Assembly: GCA_003313425.1 (NCBI GenBank)
Contig: NHZP01000007.1
Location: forward strand, 1,116,001-1,180,000
Source of the DNA: Pseudopyrenochaeta lycopersici
Taxonomy: Eukaryota > Ascomycota > Dothideomycetes > Pleosporales > Pseudopyrenochaetaceae
DNA length: 64,000 bases
Direction: 5' to 3'
Made by a program: the position numbers and the translations under genes
Part shown: positions 23,680-37,804 of the stretch, piece after piece
Numbering within the stretch: position 1 is the stretch's first letter
How the letters are laid out: every line of letters starts with the position of its first letter
The notes under the pieces: model-generated
What the model saw: the letters and a program-made list of their open reading frames with translations, nothing else
What the model was told of the DNA's origin: nothing
The model's database searches: none

Positions 23680-25275
23680 ATGGCGCTGAAACACTTACTA
23701 GCCCTGACTTCCGCCGTGCTGACAGCCCACGCTCAGACTACTGCAGCAGCGTGTCAAAGCTCAATTGCTCCAGCCCATGCAGCGCCTTCGGTAGCTCCGG
23801 GCTTCCGTGTTGAGGTTGTGGCTAATGGTTTGAGAGACCCCCGAGGCATCCTGTTCGATTCGGAAGGTGGGCTTTTGGTGGTGGAGCAAGAACATGGCAT
23901 CAGCCGATTGAGGCTGACAGGGGACGGACCGTGTGTGAGGGTTGAGGGAAATGTGCAGAGATTGGTCGAAGACGATTCTGTGAGTGGAACCCTTTGAACG
24001 CCAAACTTCGCTTTGCCGTTGTTCCAGATGAATTTGTGTCTGACAACCCTAGTTGAACCATGGTATTGCCCTGTCCAAGGATGGTCGCACCCTTTACGGC
24101 TCTTCTCACAGCACTGTCTTCGCATGGGACTACGATGCTTCACAAGGCCGCACCACGTCTGAATCTCGAGACATTGTTCAGGGGATGGGAGATGATGAAG
24201 GTCATACGACCCGTACTCTGCTTCTCTCCGACAAGGTCCCCGACATGCTCCTTGTCAGTCGTGGTAGTGTAGGAAACATCGATCTCCAGACCCTAGATGT
24301 GACTACCGGAGTTTCCACAATCAAGGCGTTCAACATCAGCAATGTCACTACCTCAGCTTATAATCATCCCTCAGATGGGCTTCTTCTAGGTTGGGGACTT
24401 AGAAACTCGGTAGGAATCGCCGAGGACCCTGTATCGGGTGGCATCTATTCCGTAGAGAACAGTGTCGATAACATTCAAAGAAGCGGCAGGACCATAAATG
24501 AAAACAACCCTGGCGAGGAAATGAACTTCCATGGCTATTTGAACGGAACCGCGAGCAAAGAGCAAGGAGGTAATTATGGTTATCCAAGCTGTTTTGCTGC
24601 TTGGAACACAACCGAGATTCCGGATTTTGACGGCACAACTGGCTCACAATTCGCCATTGGGAATCAGAATGCCACAGTCAACGATACCTTCTGTCAGAAT
24701 GACCGGATAGCCCCCAGAATAACTTTCAGTGCTCATATGGCACCACTTGATATCAAATTCAACCCGAACGGTACTGCAGCCTGGGTAACGATGCATGGAT
24801 CATGGTAAACAATAGCTTCTCTTCATTGACAACACTTTCTAATTAGTTTTGTAGGAATCGTAGGCAACCCATCGGGTATAAGCTTAGCGTCATTCAATTT
24901 GACGGCAATGGTTCCCCCATCGCCCTCGCCAACAGTGTAACCGCAGCTGTCGATATCGTGTCCAATCCAGACCTCTCTGCATGCCCCCAGAACTGCTTCC
25001 GTCCAGTAGGTCTCGCCTGGGATAGCCAGGGTAGATTGTTCATGAGCAGTGACTCTACCGGCGAGATTTACGTTGTTACGAAAGCGGACGGGAGTGGTGT
25101 TGCTGATGTACGGCAAGCTTCGGCTGGCGGAAGTAACCCAACCCCAACGGGAGGCGGAAGTGCCCCTTCGCCGACGAGTAATGGTGCAAGCAACGCAGTA
25201 ATGAGGTGGAATGTTGGTAGCAGGGGTTATTGGGTTGCGGGCGTAGCGGCCGTGGGCGCGCTGCCGATGCTGTAG
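23680..25275 (+). CDS. Secreted, GPI-type glucose/sorbosone dehydrogenase-like protein
   Basis: Predicted extracellular beta-propeller oxidoreductase of the glucose/sorbosone dehydrogenase family (PQQ-type fold). Substrate and cofactor are not shown. Exons 23680-23979, 24053-24804 and 24855-25275 give 490 residues. The first ~18 residues (MALKHLLALTSAVLTAHA) form a signal peptide. Family landmarks: LRDPRGILFDSEGGLLVVEQ, HGIALSKDGRTLYGSS, GLRNSVGIAEDP, NPGEEMNF, GGNYGYPSCFA, HMAPLDIKFNP, MHGSWNRRQPIGYKL and GLAWDSQGRLFMSSD. A Gly/Ser/Pro-rich linker and a short hydrophobic tail (VAGVAAVGALPML) suggest a GPI anchor signal. Several N-glycosylation sequons fit secretion. The ATG at 23680 places the signal peptide at the N-terminus; the frame upstream of it is leader. 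Confidence 0.9.
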
Positions 25276-26386
25276 AGACATTCCGTGGGCCTAATGGTCG
25301 ACCTTTGATGGCATCATAGATTTGGGTAATAACTTCAGTCTACGAAAGGCAAGGACTTCATATTGGTCCAGATTTCAGGACCTAAAAATGGGCGTGCTGC
25401 ATTACTTGCCCAGTCTCATCTATTATTATTTTTACTAGCAAAAGCATTATTGCTGTAGAATTCAATTGCCATCACCATTGCCTTTACAACAACACATGCA
25501 ATTGAGGAGAATTAAGAGCCCAATATGAGGATAGCGGAAATGATCATTCTTCAGGTGGATCACATTGGACGTAGGTGTGATACCGTGAAGCTTTTGTCGT
25601 TGATCCAAATGATTGATGTCATTTGAACGACGTGTTACTTCGTGTACAATCACAGCACGGGTCTATCGCATAATGTCGAACTTCTCAATACCTATGGGTA
25701 CGGACTAGGGGGGCGAAATGCAACATCATGTTGTATCTCCGAATGGGTAGTTACGAGGCATTGTCCAGCAAGAGGAAGGGAATACGTTCAATACCATAGG
25801 TTGTTCTTTCCCCATAGCCATGCATACGCGAAGCAATTATGCCCAACAGCCAGCTTCGTTTGCTGTCTCACTCTGACTTTCCAGCCCTCACTTTGCATTC
25901 GACATATTAAAAAGTCCTTCTGGCCTTGAAGTTGTACACTGAATTAGAGCGTTGCCATCGTCTACCTCCATAGCCCCCATTTGCAATTGTCAGTCACTAG
26001 CTATTGCCCGGTAAAGTGTGGCTTCTGATCTAGCCGATTTCTTTAATAGAATCATTTCGAGTCTTTGATACGCAGGTGAGACCTAGGTAAACTTGAAGGA
26101 ACTACGACCTGGCTCGTGCAACAGGGTTGGAAGCTGCAAACAGAATTCCTACTTCACCTCGTGTTTCTCCTCACCGACATTTCAGGCTCTATCTGTTCTC
26201 ATACTAGATTTCACGATAACAACTCTGCCTTTACTAGCAATTGGCCAAGTTGTTCGCTCATCGAATAACCTTTCGAACCTTCCATTACCACCTCCTCAAT
26301 CTGTCTTGAACGCCAATCAACTGCTCTCAGATCTTTCGCCCAGTGGGATCAATCTTTCATGCCCAGAATAAACATTGCATCTCGCG
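25276..26386. other. Intergenic, about 1.1 kb
   Basis: AT-rich, no supportable gene. Two small plus-strand ORFs (25642-25929 and 26093-26371) have no recognisable features. The right part is the promoter of the F-box-like gene. Confidence 0.5.
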
Positions 26387-28044
26387 ATGGACCATAAATC
26401 GTCTTCCATTAACGGAGCCTTCAACTCCCTTCCCATCGAAGTATGTTTGAACTTCGATACATGGGTTGTAAGACACGCTGACAGCTATTCGCAGCTCAAT
26501 AAGGCCATTGCTCACGAACTGGACACCGACAAGGACATCACGGCTTATCGTTTGATATGCAAAGCCACCAATGATGCCATCGACGCTGACAACTGTTCAT
26601 TTTGGCGCGCAAAGTTTCGTGAGAAGTACGCTTTCAAGGATGGCCCGTCAAATACAATACTCGCAATCCATTATCAGAATCGAGCAAAGCAACTCCGGCG
26701 AGGCCGTGGCTACGATTTCTTCCGTGGTCATAAGACCCGAGAAGAAAATGTTGTGAGGGTTCTCCGAGATCTAATCGTTGGTAAGGTTACTATGTCACCT
26801 GCGAAATTTTTAGTTCCTGCCACCGCTAAAGCATTGCATTTGCATATATATGATTAATACTGCATCTGACATGAAGCAGAAACTTTCCAAGGTCCTCCCG
26901 AAAGCGACAAGTATGGTCGCTCAAGCTGCAAAAACCACACTTGTCTGGTAAACTTCATTGTCAATTCCAAGATCCTCCTGAACGATCGTCGCGCTCCCCG
27001 CCCTGATCGAAACAAACCCGCTCATGTTCACCCTATGCTGGCTGCGGTCAAGTTAATGTGCTCTCACTTTCTCTTCGAGCTTGAAGGTATCAAGCACGAC
27101 GTCTTTGCATTCGAGGAAGTGCAACGTGCAGTCTACCTACCGACTAGGGCTGCTCCGATGTACAAGGGCCCCAAACTCACAGAAGTCAATATGGAGTGGG
27201 CTCTGAATGTCCTAGATTTTTTTCGTCACCATATGATGAACGAAGAAGCTGCAACGCTGTTTGAGAATGTCGACGCGCTGTCTGTAACACAGAAGCCTTC
27301 TGCATGGCGAGAGCCCCTCCGACAGGGCACCTATCCTCTGAGCAAGAATTGGATGGGTACGTACTCATTCCTGGATGCTCCGGAGATCAAGAAGCTTCGT
27401 AGCCTTACATCAGATCAAATGGGCGACCAGTACTTCATCGACAAGAATGTTGACGAGGGAAAGATCCAGGTACAAAGTTTCTTGCTACTGCTGATGACAA
27501 ACTTGGTAACAAAATACAGTCACTAGAGCTCGAGTTTCTCCAGGATTGTCGACAGTTTAGTTGGCCGGCGATGTTCGAGACTCGCCTACAGTCATTAAGA
27601 AACACAGCTGAGCCTCGTATCAAGACACAGGGCCGAACGAAGTCAATTGGACCCAAAGCAGACCCAAAGCAAAACAATGTCCAATTTGTCGGCCATGGCG
27701 AGGACCTTGACGATGAATTTAATGCCATTGGTTGGCTGAATCCTCTGCCCCCGCAAGCTGGTATTCCTGGCTGGCAGCGCATAACATTCATGAAACATTT
27801 TCTGGACGATTTCGACCAGATTGAACAGATTGAACAAGACAATCTATGGGCATATGAGGGCGTTGTCTTACCCGGCGGTCGGATCATTTTGGGCCGCTGG
27901 TGGTTTGCTTCTGAGCGGGTCGACTTCGACGTCAGTCACTCTACATATATGGTTGAGATTCTTGATGCTGACGCTTGGTAGAACGACTATAACGGACCTT
28001 TTATTCTCTGGGCGGTGGATCCTGAACCAAGTTTCGACGAATGA
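26387..28044 (+). CDS. F-box-like protein of unknown function
   Basis: Exons 26387-26780, 26880-27469, 27520-27930 and 27982-28044 give 485 residues, with matching phases and standard GT-AG sites (GTAAGG, GTACAA, GTCAGT). The first ~90 residues read SLPIEVCLN...YRLICKATNDAI...FWRAKFREKYAFKDG, the pattern of a divergent F-box in a family common in Dothideomycetes. The C-terminus (PGGRIILGRWW ... YNGPFILWAVDPEPSFDE) is also family-typical. If the F-box works, the protein would link a target to an SCF ubiquitin ligase through Skp1; the target is unknown. The fourth exon is only 63 nt. Confidence 0.82.
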
Positions 28045-29557
28045 TAACAACGAAGAACAGTACTAATTCCTTGGGTATATGTCTGCTTTCCATATGTTTC
28101 CAATCGACTCAGAACTCATATTATCCATTGAAGGCAACGCATCCATATGCGAACCACTCGGCCACAATCCCCATCCCTCGATTGTCCTATTGCATCAAGA
28201 TATTTCCCCATATCTACTTGAAACCCAGTCTGGATTAGAGTTACGGATTTGAAAGATACCCACATATGTATGACAGCTATACCTTCTCGACTATTTGCAG
28301 TGGGACATATCTTCATCTCTTCATTTTAAGCAGTCAAAAGCGGAATATAGGAACTTTGCGGTGTGAAAAACTTTTTGATCCTTTTGGGTGTGAGAATCAA
28401 AGCATCAACCAAGTATCTGCATTTGATGACCTTCTTGCCTAGTATCCAGGTTTGGGGACGGTGGGCAACTTTCCTGGCATGCGAATTTATGGCCGGATCT
28501 TGGGAGTCGGGTATCTGTCCTATGAAGCGTTTGATAATGCAACCAACCCAGATTGCCATCCAAATTTTACCCACCTTTGACATCGTGCCAACGTATTTAC
28601 CACTTTTATGCGCCAAGTTCCTCAGCACTTGCGGATACACAACAGACTCTACGCGAACTGGTGAAGTAGAATCTACAGGATTGCTGTGACCAGTACTATT
28701 GTCAATCATCTCAAACTTGCCATGACCGATGTATCGTGCTGTCAAGCTTCCTCTCCAGAACTCACGAGCTTCATTGGAACCCACGAGTGAGACACTGAGC
28801 GCTCTTCCCTCCTACAGCTACAAACGCCTTTATGGCTCGCTTTCTATACACATTGTTCACACCTTATCATAACGTATTGATTAGTGCCGTCGCTTTTTTC
28901 TACTGATCTAAAACTTCAATTCGAAAGCCAAACATGCACATCGAGCAAGATGCCCTTCCTAGGATATCTTTGTTCTTTCTTTGTGAAATCGGTCTGCTTG
29001 AGAGATATACATTATTGATAGGATCTCGATCAAAATTAAGATGTGGATACGTGATCACTTGTCATTTTATGATTAGGTCCACGTTGCATGCCAATGCAAT
29101 AGCACTTCCGCCAGCCCATGGGTATGTATGGTCCTTAGGAACGCACGAGAGTGCGGGCGGATATTTCGCGAGGCAGAGTGATATCACATTGCACAGGAGG
29201 TCGTGGAAACTGTTACATGTGAACACACTGGGTACAAGATTGTAGTCTTGCAGTCTATAGTAAAAAGAGGCTCAAATTGGATGATATACCACGTAAAGTA
29301 ACCAGAGACTGATTCCCAACGATCCGTGAAACGCAAGTCATAGCACTTCACACAAACTCCAATGGTGAAAAAGGAAGTGTATCCGCTCCACCATCCGATC
29401 TGAAAGACACCGATGCATACATTTCTTGGGTCGTTGAAGAGAGAAATGGCTAGCTCCATCGCTGGAGTCAGCCATGAGAGAGGCATTGTTTTAGGGCATG
29501 TCTGGACTAGCAGACGTGGTCATTCGTGACTTGCTACGTGCGTCGTGCGTCGAGAAC
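28045..29557. other. Intergenic with doubtful ORFs
   Basis: Two minus-strand frames (28326-28784, 152 codons beginning at GTG; 29184-29486, 100 codons) are the only longer open frames. Neither has an ATG with good context or a domain I recognise. They could be exons of a decayed or unmodelled gene. Confidence 0.3.
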
Positions 29558-30538
<981 letters not shown>

Positions 30539-31370
30539 GGGAGATGTTCAAGAGAGCCGGGTGTGGTTGGAGATGGTGCGGGTGGATGTGGATGTACTCT
30601 AATTGATGCACAGGAAGGGCTGGGTAGAAGAGACGTTTTGTGGACTTGGGAGCGGCGGCGAAAGGCTGGGCACTGATCGCAAGCTGGTAAGTGCCCTGAC
30701 ACGTGACAACTATCTGCGATCGCTTATCGAGTGTCGACGAGGACTTGCGGTGAGAAAAGACGCGATTTCAGCCTCCTGTGCAGTCGCGTCTCTTTTATGA
30801 AGCTCGTCGCGATATGGACACGTTTTGGCTCCCTGAGTCTGGGCGGTGGAAGCGCAGGCAACCATTCGTTGAGGCGATCCGTTTAGCTGCCCCAGGATTG
30901 CGTGAGCTGGAGGGTCCACCGCTATCCGCGCTACTGACTACTTCACGCCAGCTTCTTTCTGCCGCACGATTTGACGCTGGCGAGGCATCGTCTGGCAGTG
31001 TAGTCAAGCCTCGAAGGTTTTGCATCGATATTGACTCTGCTTTCACGCAATCGTAAAGATCGTCTTTTGGGATCGGGCAAGCCATACGTCGCATGGCAGT
31101 CCTTAGGAACGTATCATGTCTCAGATGCGCACTGAACCATCAAAGTCAGCTGCTGCAACCCAAGGCTCCAGCAAATTTGAAAGGACAGCAACACACTTTC
31201 CAGCTAGCTAACTCAAAAGTGCATCAAAACCATCAAGTAGGAGTTCAAATTTCTCTTTCAACCGGTGTAACTATTTCTCCTTCAAATTATCTTCACTGGC
31301 CAGTCTTGAGAACTGTTCCGCTTTAGAACCTCACCCCATGCCATAAATCAATCTATACTAGACTGTCGAC
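30539..31370. other. Intergenic between ARF1 and MAPEG genes
   Basis: No gene supported. Opposed ORFs at 30778-31056 (+) and 30795-31094 (-) occupy the same bases and show no family features. Confidence 0.45.
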
Positions 31371-31970
31371 CTAGATCCTAGTACCGCCGAGCGCCTTCGC
31401 AGCTTGGACGATCGTCCGAAAGCACAGACTCATACCCGTAACCCAAAGTCCACTACGGATGAGCGTTGGCCCTTGGGTCCGGGTGGTGACATAGGCAAAT
31501 GTGTATGCAATACGCACAGCCAGGAACGAAGCGACAAATGTTGTGAGATCCTCTTTCTTTAGCCCAGCTAGGTTCCCCAGGACGACTGCTGAGGCGAACA
31601 GAGAAAGATTCTGTGTCCAATTTAACATATTGTGCTGGATATAAGATCAAATTGTGAAAAATTTACCTCTATTCCATTCGCATGGCAAGCTTCAAGACGC
31701 TCATATTTTGCGAATGCTTCTGCCGGTAACTGTTGCTTAAGCTTCGCTTTCATGTCGGTGGAACGCGGATTGCGATTGTCCCAGGTACCGAGCTTGCCTT
31801 GACTGGCTACATTGATGGCAAGGCTGTGGGGTATAGCTGAGACTATAAACCAAGGAATTGAATCAGTGTATGTCTAGCATGCTTTGTGTACACAGACAAT
31901 GCATACGGACGTAGTAGGCCGGGATGGCCAAGATCGAAGGGTTGTATGTATCGAGGAAGGAAGTCATCAT
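31371..31970 (-). CDS. MAPEG-family membrane protein
   Basis: Small membrane protein of the MAPEG type (eicosanoid and glutathione metabolism relatives); fungal members are mostly uncharacterised. Exons 31970-31907, 31842-31667 and 31610-31371 give 159 residues. The first helix is PSILAIPAYYVLSAIPHSLAI. A loop (NRNPRSTDMKAKLKQQLPAEAFAKYERLEACHANGIE) carries the conserved N/R-rich segment and the E-A-x-x-N-G-I-E signature before helix 2. Helices 2-4 follow (LSLFASAVVLGNLAGL, TFVASFLAVRIAYTFAYV, IRSGLWVTGMSLCF). The start is the first of two tandem ATGs. Confidence 0.88.
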
Positions 31971-34208
31971 CACTTTTCCTGTGATGCAGGGTATGAAATT
32001 CACAAGTCAAAGATGTGGATTTTATATTAGCGGTGTTTCCTTCCCTTGTTAAAGATGTGCTTGTCGTTGGGAGAGGGCGGAGACGCGTGCAACTCCAAAC
32101 ACATGCCTCGGCAACATGATGTCACTGCTTCACGGATCTGAGGATCTCCCGGCTCCGAACAAGGAGAACATTGATTGATTTTCCATTTTTGAAGAGCGCA
32201 GCATCATCTTCGGTCTTGAAGCGATTGTGTATGTGTGGGCACTCATGTAACAAGAGGAAGAACATTGGCTGACAAGCATTTTGTAGGATTCTTTCTAATC
32301 GGCTAGCGCTGATGGACCTGCTCCCAGCATCCTTCAAACACGTTCCTCAACCATACAGATCATCTGCATTATATCATAGTACTCTTGTCTTTCAGTTTAG
32401 CATTCATGATGCTATGAATCAAAGTATTAGAAGTACGAGGACATATGTTTGTTTCAATTCTGTGCAAGGTAAAATGGTCATTAGAAATCATCGTCTTCGG
32501 GCTGAACTCAAACCGAAGGCTTTGAAGTAATGGAAGTCGTATTGACTTTGAATTTAATATTTGGTGGAGAATAGAAGCTGAACCCTTACGAGCCTGTCAA
32601 ACTTTCTGACTACTGTGTTCGGTGGGCAGACAGTTTCCTGCAAAACAATAGCACGTAAGGCCATGGAGCCTAAGGTTTACGAAAGTCACCTCATAGTCCC
32701 TAGTCCACGAAAATGATCTCAGCCGAAGACTCCACAATCAGGAAGGTACCTCAAGCGAAGAAAACTTATAATCCCAATTCATCCTCGTATGTTATACTAG
32801 CAGCAGAAAGGGTGTGCACTATCAACATAGCTGACTATGACCCCCCTGAAGTTTTCAAGATTACCGCTGGAGTTTGTTAATACATATACAACTTGAACAG
32901 CCTTGTTCGATACATATGACCATAGAACACTGGGAAATTAGTTCTCCTGCCCGACCCGACGTCGCTTGTGGTGCCTTTTCGAGGAGACCGTCATACACCT
33001 CCCCATTCTCTGTAACTACGCTTTTTGATAAGCCAAACCCTGGCTGGATCTACCTACTACCTTCTCATTACAAGGACATAGAACTGAAGATAAGGTTTCG
33101 ATCCCCGCACATTGCAACTTACTAACTACTGATGGTACTGACATCGCTTTTAGCGGTGTGTTAGCCCGCACGTGGCATATGTACGGCCAAAGGCCCGTCC
33201 AAGTTGGTGTCTAAGCTCCTTATTCGTTTGCGGTGTGAGCCGTGGTTCCAACACGCTGTCGCAACTGTATTTCACTCGTGCACTGGAAATTATACAGGAC
33301 GTCTGATGGGCCACGTTGAGGTTCAAAGATGCCCATATAATAGAAGAGTCCAGCTCCTGCTCACGCATGGAGCCAGTTGAATAGATGATGTTAGGTTGTA
33401 GAGGCAGGGTAAACTTGGTAATTGCAGTGTGAAACCTGTTTAAGTAAGTTCTATCAGACTAGTTCTAGAAGGCTGCACCGAGAAGGAGGTGACACTCTTC
33501 AAGCACAAGTTCTTCAGCTTACTTAGGAGCTCAAGTGGTCACAATAAAGACGAATACATCTAGGCCGAGAGCTAGGACATGCCCAATAAAACCCATTTAC
33601 ATATGGATATAAGTATAGATGCTGCCTAATATTGCTTCTAAGTTTTAAGGCTAAATTTATACGTACGCAGCTATAAGTGCTATTACTACTATAGAAGCAG
33701 CTATGAATGAATAGGACAAGATATCGTAAGATCGAGGATCTTTATAGCATCTGGGCAGGAGAGGAGATTTTCTGTCCCTCGCAGCATCCCCACACCTATA
33801 AGCTTGGATATGTATATTCCTTGGCAATGCCTGTTCATGTAGGGTATCATGTATGTTGTATCGTACATCGGCTTGTTTTTGTGAGACTCACTTCAGTCAA
33901 AGCTCCGGGAAGGAAAGAAGCCCAAAAACAGTGGATTGACATAGAACTGTTTACCGGTGCGAGCAATTACCTCAACAGGGCAGAAAATAAAGATAATGCA
34001 ACACATAGGACTTAACATGCCTGTGTTTGCCGCCTGATTTAGGGTTTGGGCCTCGCTGCTTGATCATGATCTTTGATAGGCTAGATGAGGCTTATACGCT
34101 AAGCATCTAAGTGGAAAGCGGGGGCCGCGTGGAACAACCGTAGAAGCCGCTCAGCTGTGTAATTAGATAGTAACTCACATTGTTCCTGCAGTACCTCTAG
34201 CACCCACA
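31971..34208. other. AT-rich, gene-poor interval with repeat-like relic
   Basis: No gene supported across 2.2 kb. The part at about 33560-33720 is rich in TA dinucleotides and short A/T runs, as in old repeats mutated by RIP; this is an impression, not a measurement. A 14-nt sequence at 33672-33685 recurs at 36806-36819 on the other side of the peptidase gene. Confidence 0.4.
33672..33685 (+). repeat. 14-nt direct repeat, left copy
   Basis: TATAAGTGCTATTA, identical to 36806-36819. Both copies lie in AT-rich sequence flanking the dipeptidyl peptidase III gene. Confidence 0.4.
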
Positions 34209-36633
34209 ATGGCTGTCTCTCAACTACTCATCCACAAGTTAGCCATATCAAAGGCCTTCAATAGCCTCTCTTTGAAAGAAAAGCACTATGCTCACCACAT
34301 GGCACGGTATGTACTCACTGATCAAGGAGTGTGGCTAGGCTAGGCTAAATCTTAGATGAACGCCAGGGCAGCATGGCTTGGATCTAGAATTATCCTCCGC
34401 CAGGTGTCACCAGAGTCTACCGCTATCTTCGACTTCATCATGGAACTTTACTCTAGCTGTTCAGGTGATTGGGCTGCGCTTGAAGACGAAGGATACATAA
34501 CTCAATCGGACTGCAATGCCTTTCTTGATTATTCTGCATCATTCCTGTCAAATATAGGAAACTACTACGTTCGTGGCCTTCCTTGTTAGTGATACACCAT
34601 ATCTCACTTCGTGCAGGGCTCCGGCGATCAGAAGTTCCTCCCATCAATCTCCCCCACTGCGTTAGAGAAGCTTTCGAAGAAGTCTCCCAGACTCGAGGCC
34701 CTGTATGGGGAGTTTTCTAACGCAATATCGGCCGTGCCACCATATGGGCTGGGTTTCCCAAGTGATATAGCTCAAAGCGCGTACTACCAAGGAGATTCTA
34801 TCATTACTCAAGATGAGATCGCAGCCGTCTCTCGCAGATTAGAAGAGAATTTTATCCATCCCGAGAACACAAGGATTCGAAAAGTTGCAAATGCAAAGTA
34901 CACATTCGAAGTCCTACAGGCATCTATCGAGCAAGACACCGAACTAAAGCTACTCCAAGTACAGGCTCTCGATGCTAATATACGACTCAAACGTGGCGAT
35001 CACTCCAAAGAGCTCTCTAATATCTGTGATTCTTTAGCTAAAGCAATGAAATATGCAGCAAATGAGAAGCAAAAGCTTGTACTATCTCAATATATCGAAA
35101 GCTTCACAACAGGAGATCTGGAAACTTACCGCAATGCCCAGCGCACGTGGATTACCGACAAAAGCCCTCGCGTGGAAAACATATTTGGATTTGTTGAACC
35201 ATATAGAGATCCATGCGGCAGTCGCGCAGAGTTCGAGGCTTTAGTGGCGATCCAGGATCTAGAAGAGACAAGCACACTGATGAAGCTTGTCGAGAACTCC
35301 AGTACCTTTATCAAGAGGCTTCCCTGGGCTGGAGGGAAGGAAAACAATGGTAAAGGATTGTTTGAGAAAGCTCTTTTTGAGCCGCCAGATTTTACGAGCA
35401 TACACTGTAAGTAACTTGATCTCGAACGTGGCTGCGCTTAAGAATTTGCAGCTCTCGCGTATTGCTCCAGCATCATCTTTCCGGGAATTAATCTGCCGAA
35501 TGTAGGTGCTTGAATCAGTTTGTTAGATGTATACTCAGAATTGCATAGTACAACGACATTCGCGATCAATGCGGCTTCAAGAACGTCATAATAGCAAATC
35601 GAATGAGCGCCGAGAGCAACAAGGCACAGCAAAGCCCTTTCGTTGATCCTATTGAATTGGAAGCTTTCCAAAAAGCCAAATATCCCGCCTATTACTGGTG
35701 GGTCGTTCTTCACGAACTCCTCGGTCACGGCACAGGGAGAATGATGGTTGAAGAGACTGACGGCAGGTTCAACTTTGACAAAGACAGTCCACCAATAAAT
35801 CCTCTAAACAGGGAGCCTATCGCGTCTTGGTACAAGCCTGGACAGACCTGGACGGGGCAATTTGGCGAGTTGGCAACAACGGTTGACGAGTGTAGAGCGG
35901 AGCTCGTAGGGGCTTACTTAATGGATGATGTGGAGTTACTTGAGTTGTTTGGATATAATGCCAACTCTGAAATCACGGCTGCAGATCGTATGTATACCAA
36001 AAATAATATAGAATAGGCACTAATTGACACGCAGTGACATATAATACATATATGCAGCTCGGAATAGACGGCCTTCGTGGACTAGCAAACTTCAATACCG
36101 AGCAAGGGGTAAGTTCAATGAAATTTTCGCTAGACGTCTCAATTAAAGTGTGCTAACTTTGCTTCTCAGAAATGGGGTCAAGCCCACAGTCGAGTACGAA
36201 AACCCCCTATTGCCATGTTCCGAGTCATAGCTGACAACTCCAGGCTCACTTTGCCATCCTAAAATGCCTCCTCACCGACAGCAATGGTTGCGTCACAATA
36301 CTTTGTGATTCTGTGCGCGAGAAGCTCACTGTACATGTTGATCGATCGAAGATTGTCTCATATGGCAAGCCAGCACTTGGGCGGATGCTGCTACGGTTGC
36401 ACATATACCGCTGCACCGCAGACGTTCAGTCGTGCCGGGATTACTACGAAGAGCTTTCCCGGGTGCATGATGAATACCTGGTGTGGCGGGAGATAGTACT
36501 CGCGAAAAAGCAGCCAAAATGGTTATTCGTCCAGGCAAATACAGTTCTTTATGGGGAGAACGAAGTGGTACTAAAAGAGTACGAGCCAACGGCTAAAGGA
36601 GTGGTTCAAAGTTGGGCTGAGCGACAGATTTGA
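34209..36633 (+). CDS. DPP3: Dipeptidyl peptidase III (M49 metallopeptidase)
   Basis: Zinc peptidase that removes dipeptides from the N-terminus of short peptides, normally cytosolic. Eight exons: 34209-34306, 34367-34568, 34617-35406, 35452-35501, 35549-35987, 36035-36108, 36170-36193 and 36244-36633, giving 688 residues; the seventh is only 24 nt. All phases agree. The zinc motif HELLGH (about residues 435-440) and the second glutamate in DECRAE (about 493-498) are intact, as are NYYGSGDQKF, AQYIESF-like SQYIESFTTGD, YRDPCGSRAEFE, PGINLPN and VDRSKIVSYGKPAL. The C-terminus stops at SWAERQI, somewhat before the end of animal homologues. It sits in an AT-rich accessory stretch, unusual for a housekeeping peptidase, so it may be a second copy. 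It also adjoins the oxidase/UstYa group. Confidence 0.92.
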
Positions 36634-37804
36634 ATCCCAACTCAGGACCCCTTGATCTGCAGACTAACTTGTACAATCCAAGAATGCATGCGTAGGCAAA
36701 AGATACCCTCATTGAGTGACAAGGCCGATGGTCGATTGTAGAAATAGAGTTTTAGACCACAATGCATAGACTAGTCTCTATACTAAACAGTAATAAAGCT
36801 AACATTATAAGTGCTATTATTAAGTAGTGCTTATGACGTCTTTATTCACAACTACCATCAAAGAAAACTGATCAATATTAGCATTTGCCCTCATATATTT
36901 GCAAGTAACTAATCCTGTTCCTAGAGACAACACAGTTGAGATAGAGCACATAAATAGCGGCGGGTACCTGTCAACAACTAAAGCAGAGAATCCGTCCGAA
37001 AGGGTCTCTTCCGACTCTTATAACAAACATCTACGCACTAGTATTGGTATTATTGACCTCAGTGATCCACTGATGCCGACTTCGACTTCGATACTGGGGT
37101 AATTAGTGCAGAACCTCGGATTCCTCAATATCAAAACTTCGCTTCCGGCGCAACTGGCTCGCGGCTAACATATAAGTCAGATAATTTATTGTGGTTACCT
37201 TCAAAGTATCAACCACTTTGTGCAGCAGTGTCAAGAGGTGTTGTTGGTTCTCGTACAGGGAGTGAAAGAGTAAGGATATATGAAGTTCACCATATCATAT
37301 GTTTTAGCAATATCGGAGCATGTACACACGTGTATTTTGTTGCTATATATTATATTATATTATATTTATATTTCATAGAGTGGGCCCGGGATAACGGGAA
37401 TGATGTAATGTGCTGGCTTACCGCAACGAACAGTTTCTGCTCATGTAAGCATCCATTGCCGATTCGCTACTTGTTATTTAGAAGCAGATGACTGATTCGG
37501 TCGCGTTAGGAAGAGGGTGGCAAACCCGCTCATGCCATACCCTCGTAGTATAGAGAATTATGTAAGAGGTAAGTTAGTCTTTCAGAGGCATGGCTAAGGT
37601 GCTAAGGCTGCTCTACATTTTATCTCTCGACATTGCCAGAATGGGCGCGACCACAGGTATCTTCACCGTGCTTGTTGTGCAGAGCAGGAATCAATAAATC
37701 ACGAGGAAGCTTTGAGAATGGATAATATACGTAGAGAAGGACTCAGAATTACAGGCCGGCGGATATGCGTATCTGCTTCGTCCTTTTGAATTGATGCAGC
37801 AGAT
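36634..37804. other. AT-rich intergenic
   Basis: No gene supported. Contains the right copy of the 14-nt repeat, a TATAT-rich run near 37340-37375 and scattered A/T tracts. Looks like decayed repeat sequence. Confidence 0.4.
36806..36819 (+). repeat. 14-nt direct repeat, right copy
   Basis: Identical to 33672-33685, same orientation, across the dipeptidyl peptidase III gene. Confidence 0.4.
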
